64,000 nucleotides of DNA. Origin: Streptomyces bottropensis ATCC 25435 (GTDB lineage Bacteria > Actinomycetota > Actinomycetes > Streptomycetales > Streptomycetaceae). The stretch's first letter is position 1. Every line of letters starts with the position of its first letter. The notes under the pieces were generated by a model. The model made no database searches. It was not told the DNA's origin and worked only from the letters and a program-made list of their open reading frames with translations. Made by a program: the position numbers and the translations under genes. Positions 27,138-35,761 of this stretch are shown here, piece by piece. The stretch is from the NCBI RefSeq assembly GCF_000383595.1, contig NZ_KB911581.1, positions 6,531,519 through 6,595,518 of the forward strand, written 5' to 3'.

Positions 27138-28016
27138 ATGAGTGTCTCCACCTCGTCCCCGGAAAAGGGAATTTCCGTCGTCATGGTCGACTACCCGCCG
27201 GTGAACGCGCTGCCGGTACGAGGCTGGTACGCACTGGCCGACGCCGTGCGCGGCGCGGGCCGCGATCCCGGGGTCCGGTGCGTGGTGCTGGCGGCAAAGG
27301 GGCGCGGGTTCAACGCCGGGGTCGACATCAAGGAGATCCAGGCGGCGGGCCCGGACGCGTTGATCGGCGCCAATCACGGCTGCGCGGAGGCCTTCGCCGC
27401 CGTGTACGAGTGCGAGGTGCCGGTGGTCGCGGCCGTGCAGGGCTTCTGCCTGGGCGGCGGAATCGGGCTGGTGGGCAACGCGGACGCGATCGTGGCCAGC
27501 GAGGACGCCACCTTCGGGCTGCCCGAGCTGGACCGGGGCGCGCTGGGCGCGGCGACGCATCTGGCCCGGCTCGTGCCCCAGCATCTGATGCGCGCGCTGT
27601 ACTACACCTCGCGCACGGCGACGGCCGCCGAGCTTCGGGCGCACGGGTCGGTGTGGTGGGTCGTCCCCCGCCCCGAACTGCTCGGCGGGGCAATGGAATT
27701 GGCGCGGGAGATCGCCGCGAAGGACGGCCGGCTGCTCCGGCTGGCCAAGGCCGCCATCAACGGCATCGACCCGGTCGACGTCCGCCGCAGTTACCGCTTC
27801 GAGCAGGGCTTCACCTTCGAGGCGAACCTCAGCGGGGTGGCCGACGAGGTCCGCGACACGTTCGGGACGGCGGGGAGGGGTGGGAGCGGCGGGAGCGGCG
27901 GGAGCGGCGGGAGGGGCACAGGTGGGAGAGCCGGGGCGGCCGAGAATTGCGGACCGGCCGGGGCACGTGGGCAGGTCGCGGGGAGTACGGACGTGGAGGA
28001 GGGAGGAGCCGGGTGA
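27138..28016 (+). CDS. echA20: Enoyl-CoA hydratase/isomerase-family protein EchA20
   Basis: A 292-residue crotonase-fold protein. The CoA/oxyanion blocks are GFNAGVDIKEIQA and VQGFCLGGGIGLVGNADAIVASEDATFGLPELDRGALGA. It fits EchA20, the ring-opening hydrolase of the HIP (C/D-ring) pathway, which cleaves a beta-diketone in a CoA thioester. The domain ends at about residue 245; the last 45 residues are a Gly/Ser/Ala-rich tail from a 9-bp DNA repeat absent from the mycobacterial protein as I recall it (247 residues). ATG 27138 begins the forward operon and the stop overlaps ipdA (GTGA). Confidence 0.9.
   Translation: MSVSTSSPEKGISVVMVDYPPVNALPVRGWYALADAVRGAGRDPGVRCVVLAAKGRGFNAGVDIKEIQAAGPDALIGANHGCAEAFAAVYECEVPVVAAVQGFCLGGGIGLVGNADAIVASEDATFGLPELDRGALGAATHLARLVPQHLMRALYYTSRTATAAELRAHGSVWWVVPRPELLGGAMELAREIAAKDGRLLRLAKAAINGIDPVDVRRSYRFEQGFTFEANLSGVADEVRDTFGTAGRGGSGGSGGSGGRGTGGRAGAAENCGPAGARGQVAGSTDVEEGGAG
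27882..27917 (+). repeat. 9-bp tandem repeat GGGAGCGGC in the echA20 tail
   Basis: Three exact copies of GGGAGCGGC (27882-27890, 27891-27899, 27900-27908) and a variant GGGAGGGGC (27909-27917). In frame they give Gly-Ser-Gly units. They appear as a simple expansion at the 3' end of the gene. Confidence 0.9.
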
Positions 28017-28861
28017 GTGACAAGACGATGACCGCCGACGAGGCCGTCTCGCGGCTGGCGAGCGGAATGACCCTCGGCATCGGCGGCTGGGGGTCGCGCC
28101 GCAAGCCGATGGCCCTGGTGAGAGCACTGCTCCGGTCCGAGATCACCGATCTCACCGTCGTCTCGTACGGCGGACCGGACGTCGGCATGCTCGCCGCCGC
28201 CGGGCGGGTCCGGAAGCTGGTCGCCGCCTTCGCCACCCTCGACTCCATCCCCCTCGAACCGCATTTCCGCGCGGCGCGCGAGCGGGGCGCGTTCGAGCTG
28301 ATGGAGGTCGACGAGGCGATGTTCATGTGGGGGCTGCGGGCCGCCGCGCACCGGCTGCCCTTCCTGCCGGTACGGGCGGGCATCGGCTCGGACGTGATGC
28401 GGGTCAACCCCGGCCTGAAGACGGTCACGTCGCCGTACGACGACGGCGAGACCTTCGTCGCCATGCCCGCGCTGCGCCTCGACGCCGCGTTCGTGCACGT
28501 CAACCGGGCCGACCGGCAGGGCAACGGCCAGTACCTGGGCCCGGACCCCTACTTCGACGACCTCTTCTGCGAGGCCGCCGACACGGCGTACGTCTCCTGC
28601 GAACGGATCGTGGACACGGCCGAGTTGACGAAGGACGCGCCACCCCAGTCACTGCTGGTCGGCCGCCATGTGGTGACCGGCGTGATCGAGGCCCCGGGCG
28701 GCGCGCACTTCACGTCGTGCGCCCCCGACTACGGCCGGGACGAGGCCTTCCAGAAGGCGTACGCGAGCACACCGTGGGCGGACTTCGCCGAGCGGTTCCT
28801 GACAGGGGACGAGCCCGCCTACCGGTCGGCCGTGCGGGCGTGGCACCAGGAGGGCTCATGA
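28013..28861 (+). CDS. ipdA: Steroid-ring cleaving CoA hydrolase, alpha subunit IpdA
   Basis: A 282-residue protein with the CoA-transferase I fold. It matches IpdA closely: GIGGWGSRRKPMALVRALLRS, SYGGPDVGML, DEAMFMWGLRAAAHRLPFLPVRAGIGSDVM, VTSPY and the C-terminal EAPGGAHFTSCAPDYGRDEAFQKAYA. IpdA and IpdB form the heterodimer that opens the last carbocyclic ring of cholesterol degradation (COCHEA-CoA hydrolysis) rather than transferring CoA. GTG 28013 was chosen because GGAGGA precedes it, it overlaps the echA20 stop, and translation VSDK aligns with MPDK of IpdA. It overlaps ipdB (ATGA). Confidence 0.92.
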   Translation: MSDKTMTADEAVSRLASGMTLGIGGWGSRRKPMALVRALLRSEITDLTVVSYGGPDVGMLAAAGRVRKLVAAFATLDSIPLEPHFRAARERGAFELMEVDEAMFMWGLRAAAHRLPFLPVRAGIGSDVMRVNPGLKTVTSPYDDGETFVAMPALRLDAAFVHVNRADRQGNGQYLGPDPYFDDLFCEAADTAYVSCERIVDTAELTKDAPPQSLLVGRHVVTGVIEAPGGAHFTSCAPDYGRDEAFQKAYASTPWADFAERFLTGDEPAYRSAVRAWHQEGS

Positions 28862-29604
28862 GCAGGGCAGCCGTCAGCGGTGTCACCCGCGCCGAGTACT
28901 GCGTGATCGCCTGTGCCGAGGCCTGGCGCGGCGCCGGGGAGATCCTCGCCAGTCCCATGGGGCTCGTCCCGTCCCTGGGCGCGCGCCTGGCCAAGCGGAC
29001 GTTCTCGCCGGATCTGCTGCTGACCGACGGTGAGGCGCTGCTCGTCGGACTCGACGGCACCGTCGAGGGATGGCTGCCCTACCGGCGGCACCTGGCCCTG
29101 GTCACCGGCGGCCGCCGGCACGTGATGATGGGCGCGAGCCAGATCGACCGGTACGGCAATCAGAACATCTCGTGCGTGGGCGACTGGGCACAGCCGAGGC
29201 GGCAGCTCCTCGGGGTGCGGGGCGCGCCGGTCAACACCCTGAACAACCCGACCAGTTACTGGATCCCGAAGCACTCCCGACGGGTCTTCGTGGAGAAGGT
29301 CGACATGGTGTGCGGGGTCGGCTACGACCGCGTGGCCGAGCATCCGGCCGCCGCCCGCTACCACCACCTCCCGAGGGTCGTGTCCGACCTCGGGGTCTTC
29401 GACTTCGCGACCCCCGACCACGCCATGCGGCTGGTCTCGCTGCATCCGGGCGTCACGGTCGAGCGGGTCGAGGAGGCGACGGGCTTCGCGCTCGCCGTCC
29501 CGGACGAGGTGCCGTGCACCCGTGCACCGACCGAGGACGAGCTGAGGCTGATCCGTGAGGTGATCGACCCGGAGAACACACGCGCGCGGGAGGTGAACGG
29601 CTGA
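28858..29604 (+). CDS. ipdB: Steroid-ring cleaving CoA hydrolase, beta subunit IpdB
   Basis: A 248-residue CoA-transferase beta-type subunit, near the 250 residues of mycobacterial IpdB. It starts MSRAAVSGVTRAEYCVIACAEAWRGAGEILASPMG and contains GGRRHVMMGASQIDRYGNQN and GAPVNTLNNPTSYWIPKHSRRVFVEKVDMVCGVGYDR. It completes the IpdAB complex. The start overlaps ipdA, and the stop TGA overlaps the ATG of ipdC (TGATG), so the four genes from echA20 to ipdC are all translationally coupled. Confidence 0.92.
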   Translation: MSRAAVSGVTRAEYCVIACAEAWRGAGEILASPMGLVPSLGARLAKRTFSPDLLLTDGEALLVGLDGTVEGWLPYRRHLALVTGGRRHVMMGASQIDRYGNQNISCVGDWAQPRRQLLGVRGAPVNTLNNPTSYWIPKHSRRVFVEKVDMVCGVGYDRVAEHPAAARYHHLPRVVSDLGVFDFATPDHAMRLVSLHPGVTVERVEEATGFALAVPDEVPCTRAPTEDELRLIREVIDPENTRAREVNG

Positions 29605-30665
29605 TGCAAACGCCTCTGACCCGGCTTGTCGGCGTCCGCCACCCGATCGTGCAGACCGGCATGGGCTGGGTGGCCGGCCCCCGTCTGGTCTCCGCGTCGG
29701 CGAACGCGGGAGCCCTCGGCATCCTTGCCTCGGCGACGATGACGCCCCCGCAACTCCGGTCCGCCGTACGGAAGGTGAAGTCCCGTACGGACGGCGCGCC
29801 CTTCGGGGTGAATCTGCGGGCCGACGCGGGGGACGCGCGGGAGCGGGTGCGGATCATCGTCGAGGAGGGCGTCCGCGTGGCGTCGTTCGCGCTCGCGCCG
29901 TCGAGGGAGCTGATCGCCGAGCTGAAGGACGCGGGCGTGGTCGTGATCCCGTCCGTCGGTGCCCGGCGGCACGCCGAGAAGGTGGCGGCGTGGGGCGCGG
30001 ACGCCGTGATCGTGCAGGGCGGCGAGGGCGGCGGGCACACCGGGGACGTGGCGACGACCGTACTGCTGCCACAGGTCGTGGACGCCGTCGACATCCCCGT
30101 CGTCGCCGCCGGCGGCTTCCACGACGGGCGCGGGCTCGTGGCCGCGCTGGCGTTCGGGGCGGCCGGGGTGGCGATGGGCACCCGGTTCCTGCTCACCTCG
30201 GACTCGACGGTGCCCGGGGAGGTGAAGGCCCGCTATCTGGCCGCGACGGTCAGGGACGTCACCGTCACGCGGGCCGTGGACGGGCTGCCGCACCGCATGC
30301 TGCGCACGGAGTTCGTGAGCGCGCTGGAGGCGTCCGGCCGTGCGCGCGCCCTCGTGCGCGCCGTGCGCCACGCGGCCGGGTTCCGGCGGATCTCCGGGCT
30401 GACCTGGCGCCGTATGATCCGCGACGGGCGCGCGCTGCGGCACGGCAAGGACCTCACCTGGAGTCAGGTCCTGCTCGCCGCCAACACGCCCATGCTGCTC
30501 AGGTCCGCGATGGTGGACGGCCGTACGGACCTGGGGGTGATGGCGGCCGGGCAGGTCGCCGGGGTGATCGACGACCTGCCGTCGTGCGCGGAGCTGGTGG
30601 AACGGATCATGAAGGAGGCGGAGGAGGCGCTGACGTCCCTGGGGCGACTCGACGCCCCTCGGTGA
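29604..30665 (+). CDS. ipdC: Nitronate monooxygenase-like flavoprotein IpdC
   Basis: A 353-residue FMN TIM-barrel protein of the nitronate-monooxygenase fold. Seen are the start LTRLVGVRHPIVQTGMGWVAGPRLVSASANAGALGI, the FMN region VQGGEGGGHTGDVATTVLLPQV and ARGFHDGRGLVAALAFGAAGVAMGTRF-like block (here AAGGFHDGRG). In the steroid pathway IpdC acts after IpdF and EchA20 as a CoA-thioester reductase/carbon-carbon double-bond forming enzyme for ring opening. Length and place between ipdB and fadA6 fit Rv3553. It ends at the start of an intergenic repeat array. Confidence 0.88.
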   Translation: MQTPLTRLVGVRHPIVQTGMGWVAGPRLVSASANAGALGILASATMTPPQLRSAVRKVKSRTDGAPFGVNLRADAGDARERVRIIVEEGVRVASFALAPSRELIAELKDAGVVVIPSVGARRHAEKVAAWGADAVIVQGGEGGGHTGDVATTVLLPQVVDAVDIPVVAAGGFHDGRGLVAALAFGAAGVAMGTRFLLTSDSTVPGEVKARYLAATVRDVTVTRAVDGLPHRMLRTEFVSALEASGRARALVRAVRHAAGFRRISGLTWRRMIRDGRALRHGKDLTWSQVLLAANTPMLLRSAMVDGRTDLGVMAAGQVAGVIDDLPSCAELVERIMKEAEEALTSLGRLDAPR

Positions 30666-30764
30666 CGGTCACGGACATCCGGTGACGGTCACGGACACGG
30701 TGAGACGGTGACGGTCACAGTGACAGACATCCGGTGACCGTCACGGCTGTTCGGTGACCGTCAC
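30661..30764. repeat. Cluster of GGTGACSGTCAC repeats between convergent ipdC and fadA6
   Basis: Five copies of a 12-bp word within 104 bases: GGTGACGGTCAC at 30661, 30681 and 30707, and its near inverse GGTGACCGTCAC at 30733 and 30753. GTGACGGTCAC (30708-30718) is exactly complementary to GTGACCGTCAC (30734-30744), giving an 11-bp hairpin with a 15-base loop. Alternative pairings between the three left and two right copies are possible. It begins on the ipdC stop codon and probably ends transcription of both convergent genes. Confidence 0.88.
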
Positions 30765-30800
30765 GGCCTCTCGCCGACCGTCGCGGTCGTTCGAGGCTCG

Positions 30801-31958
<1,158 letters not shown>

Positions 31959-31999
31959 GGCAACTCCCTTGGTGTCAAAGGTTGTTCACCGAATGTGTG

Positions 32000-32623
32000 T
32001 CAGGGCCCGGTGCGTACGGCGATCCCGTCCAGGACCATCGACAGGTACTGCCGGGCGATCTCCTCCGGGCTGTACTTTCCGCTGGGCTGGTACCAGGACG
32101 CGGCGACCCAGACCGTGTCGCGCACGAACCGGTAGGTGACCCTCGTGTCCAGGTCGGCCCGGAACTCTCCGCGCGCGACCCCGTTCTCCAGCGCGGTCAG
32201 CCACACCTTCTCGAACTTGGTCTGCGACTGCTCCAGGAAGGAGAACCGCCGTTCCTGGGCGATCAGCTGCTTCGACTCGTTCTGGTAGATCCGGACGGCG
32301 TCACAATGCCGCCCGATCGCCCGGAAGGACTCGGTGACCAGCGCTTCGAAGGTCTCCCGGGGGCCCGTTCCGGCGTCCAGGACGGCGTCGTACCGCTCCC
32401 AGAGTTCGTCGAGGAAGGTCCGCAGGATCTCCTCCAGCATCGCGTCCTTGGACTCGAAGTAGTAGTAGAGGCTTCCCGCGAGCATGCCCGCGTCGTCCGC
32501 GATCCGGCGCATGGTGGTGGCGTTGTACCCCTGGTCGGCGAAGACGCGGGCGGCCTTGTCGAGGAGTTCACGGCGGCGGGCGGGCGCGGCGCCGGGCGCC
32601 TGGGGGGTCTTCTTGGTCGGCAC
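32000..32623 (-). CDS. kstR2: TetR-family repressor KstR2
   Basis: A 207-residue TetR regulator. HTH at about residues 37-57 (MRRIADDAGMLAGSLYYYF), then the ligand-binding core with HCDAVRIYQNESKQLIAQ and the C-terminal RDTVWVAASWYQPSGKYSPEEIARQYLSMVLDGI. These blocks match M. tuberculosis KstR2 (as remembered, RDTTWVSVRWYRPGG and QQYLAIVLGGI) more closely than other TetR proteins. KstR2 represses the C/D-ring genes until it binds HIP-CoA. GTG 32623 lies 14 bases after the ipdF stop, so it is expressed from the operon it probably controls. Confidence 0.9.
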   Translation of the reverse strand: MPTKKTPQAPGAAPARRRELLDKAARVFADQGYNATTMRRIADDAGMLAGSLYYYFESKDAMLEEILRTFLDELWERYDAVLDAGTGPRETFEALVTESFRAIGRHCDAVRIYQNESKQLIAQERRFSFLEQSQTKFEKVWLTALENGVARGEFRADLDTRVTYRFVRDTVWVAASWYQPSGKYSPEEIARQYLSMVLDGIAVRTGP

Positions 32624-32637
32624 GCTGTTCGTTGTCC

Positions 32638-33444
32638 TTAGGGGTGCTGGTTGCTGACGGAGACGATCTCGCCCGTCATGTACGAGGAGTAGCCGGACGC
32701 GAGGAACACGATCACGTTGGCGACCTCCCAGGGTTCGGCGTACCGCCCGAAGGCCTCCCGCGCGGTCAGTTCGGCCAGCAGTTCGGGGGTCGTGACCTTC
32801 ACCAGGTGCGGGTGCATGGCGAGGCTCGGTGACACGGCGTTGACCCGGACCCCGTACGCGGCCGCCTCGACCGCCGCACACCTGGTCAGCGCCATCACGC
32901 CCGCCTTCGCCGCAGCGTAGTGCGCCTGTCCGGCCTGGGCGCGCCAGCCGACGACGGAGGCGTTGTTGACGATCACGCCTCGCCCGCCTCCCTCGCCCCC
33001 ACCGCCCTCCCGCATCAGCCGCAGAGCGGCCCTGGTGCACCGGAACGTGCCGTTCAGCGTCACGTCCAGCACCCTGGACCACTGCTCGTCCGTCATGTCG
33101 ACGACATCCGAGGTACCGCCGAGGCCCGCGTTGTTGACGACGATGTCCAGCCCACCGTGCAACCGGGCCCCCGCCTCGAACAGCGCCCGCACCTGATCGT
33201 CGTCGGTCACGTCGCACGGCACCGCGTGGACGGACTCCGCCCCGAACTCGGCGACCAGCTCGTTCCTGTACTGCTTGAGCCGGCGCGTGTGGGCGTCGCT
33301 GATCAGTACGCGCGCACCCTCCTCCAGGAAGCGCCGTGCCGTCGCTCCGCCGATACCGGCGCCGGCGGCCGCGGTGACGACGGCGGTGCGGCCGGCGAGG
33401 AGGCCGTGGGCGGGAGGGTACGTCGGGGGGTCGACGTTGCTCAT
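32638..33444 (-). CDS. ipdF: SDR-family hydroxy-indanone CoA dehydrogenase IpdF
   Basis: A 268-residue SDR of IpdF type. NAD motif VTAAAGAGIGGATARRFLEEGA, DVTDDDQV, NNAGLGGTSDVVDM, and the catalytic NNASVVGWRAQAGQAHYAAAK. IpdF oxidises the 5-hydroxyl of the HIP-derived acyl-CoA. The Ala-rich nucleotide-binding loop (VTAAAGAGIG) rather than TGxxxGIG is as I remember for Rv3559c. ATG 33444 is 15 bases from the palindrome 33459-33478. It heads the leftward operon with kstR2 and fadA6. Confidence 0.88.
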   Translation of the reverse strand: MSNVDPPTYPPAHGLLAGRTAVVTAAAGAGIGGATARRFLEEGARVLISDAHTRRLKQYRNELVAEFGAESVHAVPCDVTDDDQVRALFEAGARLHGGLDIVVNNAGLGGTSDVVDMTDEQWSRVLDVTLNGTFRCTRAALRLMREGGGGEGGGRGVIVNNASVVGWRAQAGQAHYAAAKAGVMALTRCAAVEAAAYGVRVNAVSPSLAMHPHLVKVTTPELLAELTAREAFGRYAEPWEVANVIVFLASGYSSYMTGEIVSVSNQHP

Positions 33445-33458
33445 GGGGGCACGCTAAC

Positions 33459-33478
33459 CTACCAAACACTTGTTAGGG
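33459..33478. promoter_or_regulatory. 20-bp palindrome, candidate KstR2 operator before ipdF / fadE30
   Basis: CCTACCAA-ACAC-TTGTTAGG is an inverted repeat with one mismatch between arms. Its core ACCAAACACTTGTT fits the published mycobacterial KstR2 motif AnCAAGnnCTTGnT at all but one defined position. It lies in the divergent ipdF/fadE30 gap, immediately upstream of ipdF. Confidence 0.72.
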
Positions 33479-33597
33479 AAGGCTTGACGTTCGTCAGGTA
33501 CACCCACGCACCAACGCACCCACGCACCCACCACTCAGCCCGTCAGCGCCGACCAGGCAGCCAGGCCGCCGGCCGGCCGGGCAAAGAAGGGCGCCCC

Positions 33598-34737
33598 ATG
33601 GACCTGGCCCATCCCCCCGCCGACGAGGCCTTCCGCGCCGAGGCCCGCGCCTGGCTGCGCGCCCATGTCCCACCCGAGCCGCTGCCCTCCCTGGAGACGG
33701 CGGAGGGCTTCGCCGCACACCGCCGCTGGGAGGCCGAACTGGCCGCCGACCGCTGGTCGGTGGTCGACTGGCCGGCCGCGTACGGCGGCCGTGACGCGGG
33801 CCTGCTGCGGAGACTGGTCTTCGAGGAGGAGTACTACGCGGCGGGCGCCCCGGGCCGGGTGGGCCAGAACGGCATCAGCCTCCTCGCCCCGACCCTCTTC
33901 GACCACGGCACCCAGGAACAGCGGGCCCGCGTACTGCCCCCGATGGCCTCCGGCGAGGTGGTGTGGGCGCAGGCCTGGTCGGAGCCCGAGGCCGGGTCGG
34001 ACCTCGCCTCGCTCACCTCCAGGGCCGTGCGTACCAACGGGGGCTGGCTGCTGACCGGGCAGAAGACCTGGTCCTCGCGGGCCGCCTTCGCGGACCGGGC
34101 GTTCGGCCTGTTCCGCAGTGAGCCGGGCGCCCCGCAACCCCATCAGGGCCTGACGTATCTGATGTTCGACCTGCGTGCACCGGGCGTGACGGTCCGCCCG
34201 ATCGGCCGTCTGGACGGCAAGCCCGCCTTCGCCGAACTCTTCCTCGACGACGTGTTCGTGCCGGACGAGGACGTGATCGGCGAGCCCGGCCGGGGCTGGC
34301 GCATCGCCATGTCCACCGCCGGCAACGAACGCGGCCTGACGCTCCGCCCCCCGGGCCGCTTCCTGGCCTCCGCGGACCGGCTGCTCGGCCTGTGGCGGGC
34401 CCAGGGAAGCCCGGCGTCCGCCCGCGACCGGGTGGCGGACGCGGTGATCGGCGCCCGCGCCTACCAGCTGTTCACCTACGCGGCCGCCTCCCGCTTCCTG
34501 GAGGGCGCGCCGGTCGGCCCGGAGTCCAGCCTGAACAAGGTCTTCTGGTCCGAGCTGGACCTGGAGCTGCACGAGACGGCGCTCGACCTGCTCGGCGAGG
34601 AGGGCGAGTCGGCGGACACCGACTGGTCCGAGGGCTATGTCTTCGCCCTGGCGGGCCCGATCTACGCCGGCACCAACGAGATCCAGCGCGACATCATCGC
34701 CGAACGCCTCCTCGGCCTGCCGAAGGGCCGCCGCTGA
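33598..34737 (+). CDS. fadE30: Acyl-CoA dehydrogenase FadE30-like
   Basis: A 379-residue acyl-CoA dehydrogenase. FAD/substrate region AQAWSEPEAGSDLASLTSRAV with KTWSSRAAFADRAF, the FAD-binding strand and LFLDDVFVPDEDVIGEPGRGW, and the C-terminal GPIYAGTNEIQRDIIAERLLGLPKGRR. In the HIP pathway FadE30 introduces the first double bond into the propionate-bearing CoA ester. ATG 33598 follows GAAGGG. Stop TGA at 34735-34737 overlaps the ATG of an 11-codon mini-frame that leads to the next acyl-CoA dehydrogenase. Confidence 0.87.
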   Translation: MDLAHPPADEAFRAEARAWLRAHVPPEPLPSLETAEGFAAHRRWEAELAADRWSVVDWPAAYGGRDAGLLRRLVFEEEYYAAGAPGRVGQNGISLLAPTLFDHGTQEQRARVLPPMASGEVVWAQAWSEPEAGSDLASLTSRAVRTNGGWLLTGQKTWSSRAAFADRAFGLFRSEPGAPQPHQGLTYLMFDLRAPGVTVRPIGRLDGKPAFAELFLDDVFVPDEDVIGEPGRGWRIAMSTAGNERGLTLRPPGRFLASADRLLGLWRAQGSPASARDRVADAVIGARAYQLFTYAAASRFLEGAPVGPESSLNKVFWSELDLELHETALDLLGEEGESADTDWSEGYVFALAGPIYAGTNEIQRDIIAERLLGLPKGRR

Positions 34738-34772
34738 TGCCTGATCCCCTCCTGAAGGGCCGCCACTGATGC
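34722..34772 (+). repeat. 19-bp near-perfect direct repeat at the fadE30 / fadE junction
   Basis: GAAGGGCCGCCGCTGATGC (34722-34740) and GAAGGGCCGCCACTGATGC (34754-34772) differ at one base and are 32 bases apart. Each copy contains a Shine-Dalgarno-like GAAGGG and a TGATG stop-start overlap. It looks like a partial tandem duplication of an original junction. Confidence 0.9.
34737..34769 (+). CDS. Possible 10-residue coupling peptide (mini-frame)
   Basis: ATG CCT GAT ... CAC TGA encodes MPDPLLKGRH. Its ATG overlaps the fadE30 stop and its TGA overlaps the ATG of the following gene, both as TGATG. It is framed by the direct repeat at 34722-34772. A ribosome reading through would be passed from fadE30 to the next gene. 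It may be a translated linker with no protein function. Confidence 0.4.
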   Translation: MPDPLLKGRH

Positions 34773-35746
34773 GCTTCCTCCTGGACACCGAGCAGCGGGC
34801 GTTCGCCAAGTCGCTGGACGCCATGCTGACGGCGGCCGACACCCCCTCGGTCGTACGGGCGTGGGGGCAGGGCGAGCACCGGGCCGGGCGGGCGCTGTGG
34901 TCCCGGGTGGCGGAGGCCGGGGTGTTCGCGCTGGCGGCGCCGGAGGCGTACGAGGGGGTCGGCCCCCTTCCCGTCGAACTGGCCGTGGCCTTCGTGGAAC
35001 TGGGGCGGCACGCGGTGCCGGGCCCTCTCGTGGAGACGGCGACCGCGGCGGTCCTCCTGACCTCCCTCCAGGACCCGAACCCGGCAGCGCGCCTGCTCCC
35101 GGCGCTGCTGTCCGGCAGGGCGATGGCCACGGCGGCACCGGCGCCGGGGTCGTACGCGCTGGACGGGGACGCGGCGACGATTCGCCTCTCGCTCGACCGG
35201 GACAGGGGCGAGCTGCGCCTCTCCCCCGGCCACGGCCCCGTCCGCCCCTCCCTGGACCCGGCCCGCCGTCTGACCCCCCTCTCCCCCGGCGGCGAGCTCC
35301 TCCCCACGACCCCGTCCTCCCTCACCCATGCCCTCACCTGGGCCCGTGTGGCCGTGGCCGCGCAAGCCCTCGGCGTGGGACTCGCACTCCTGGACAGGAC
35401 GGTCGTGCACGTCCGCCGGCGCACCCAGTTCGGCGTGCCGATCGGCTCGTTCCAGGCGGTGAAGCACCGGCTGGCGGACGCGAAGGTGGCGCTGGAGTTC
35501 GCGCGTCCGCTGGTCTTCGGGGCGGCGGTCACCCTGGACCCGGCGGATGCGGCGGCGGCCAAGGTGATGGCGTGCGAGGCGGCGTACGCGACCGCGCGCA
35601 CGGCGCTGCAGCTGCACGGCGCGATCGGATACACGGCGGAGTACGACCTGTCCCTCTGGCTGACCAGGGCGCGGGCGCTCCGGACGGCCTGGGGCACCCC
35701 GGCCGAGTGCCGCGCCGCGGTGCTCGGCGCCGGTCGCCTCCGCTGA
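34769..35746 (+). CDS. Acyl-CoA dehydrogenase, short FadE32/FadE33-like subunit
   Basis: A 325-residue acyl-CoA-dehydrogenase-family protein, the length of the short mycobacterial steroid subunits FadE32 and FadE33 (about 318 residues). The N-terminal part DTEQRAFAKSLDAML and the C-terminal RRRTQFGVPIGSFQAVKHRLADAKVALEFARPL plus ALQLHGAIGYTAEYDLSLWLTRARAL are typical. In these pathways such subunits form alpha2-beta2 complexes with a partner, one active site per heterodimer; coupling to fadE30 suggests that partner here. The middle region RGELRLSPGHGPVRPSLDPARR is weakly conserved. Confidence 0.83.
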   Translation: MRFLLDTEQRAFAKSLDAMLTAADTPSVVRAWGQGEHRAGRALWSRVAEAGVFALAAPEAYEGVGPLPVELAVAFVELGRHAVPGPLVETATAAVLLTSLQDPNPAARLLPALLSGRAMATAAPAPGSYALDGDAATIRLSLDRDRGELRLSPGHGPVRPSLDPARRLTPLSPGGELLPTTPSSLTHALTWARVAVAAQALGVGLALLDRTVVHVRRRTQFGVPIGSFQAVKHRLADAKVALEFARPLVFGAAVTLDPADAAAAKVMACEAAYATARTALQLHGAIGYTAEYDLSLWLTRARALRTAWGTPAECRAAVLGAGRLR

Positions 35747-35761
35747 TTGCCCGGGGCGCCC

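Noticed and set aside
30661..30800. Short repeats considered as a CRISPR array
   Set aside because: Repeats are 12 bp, spaced irregularly by 8-15 bases, in both orientations, and no cas genes are present.
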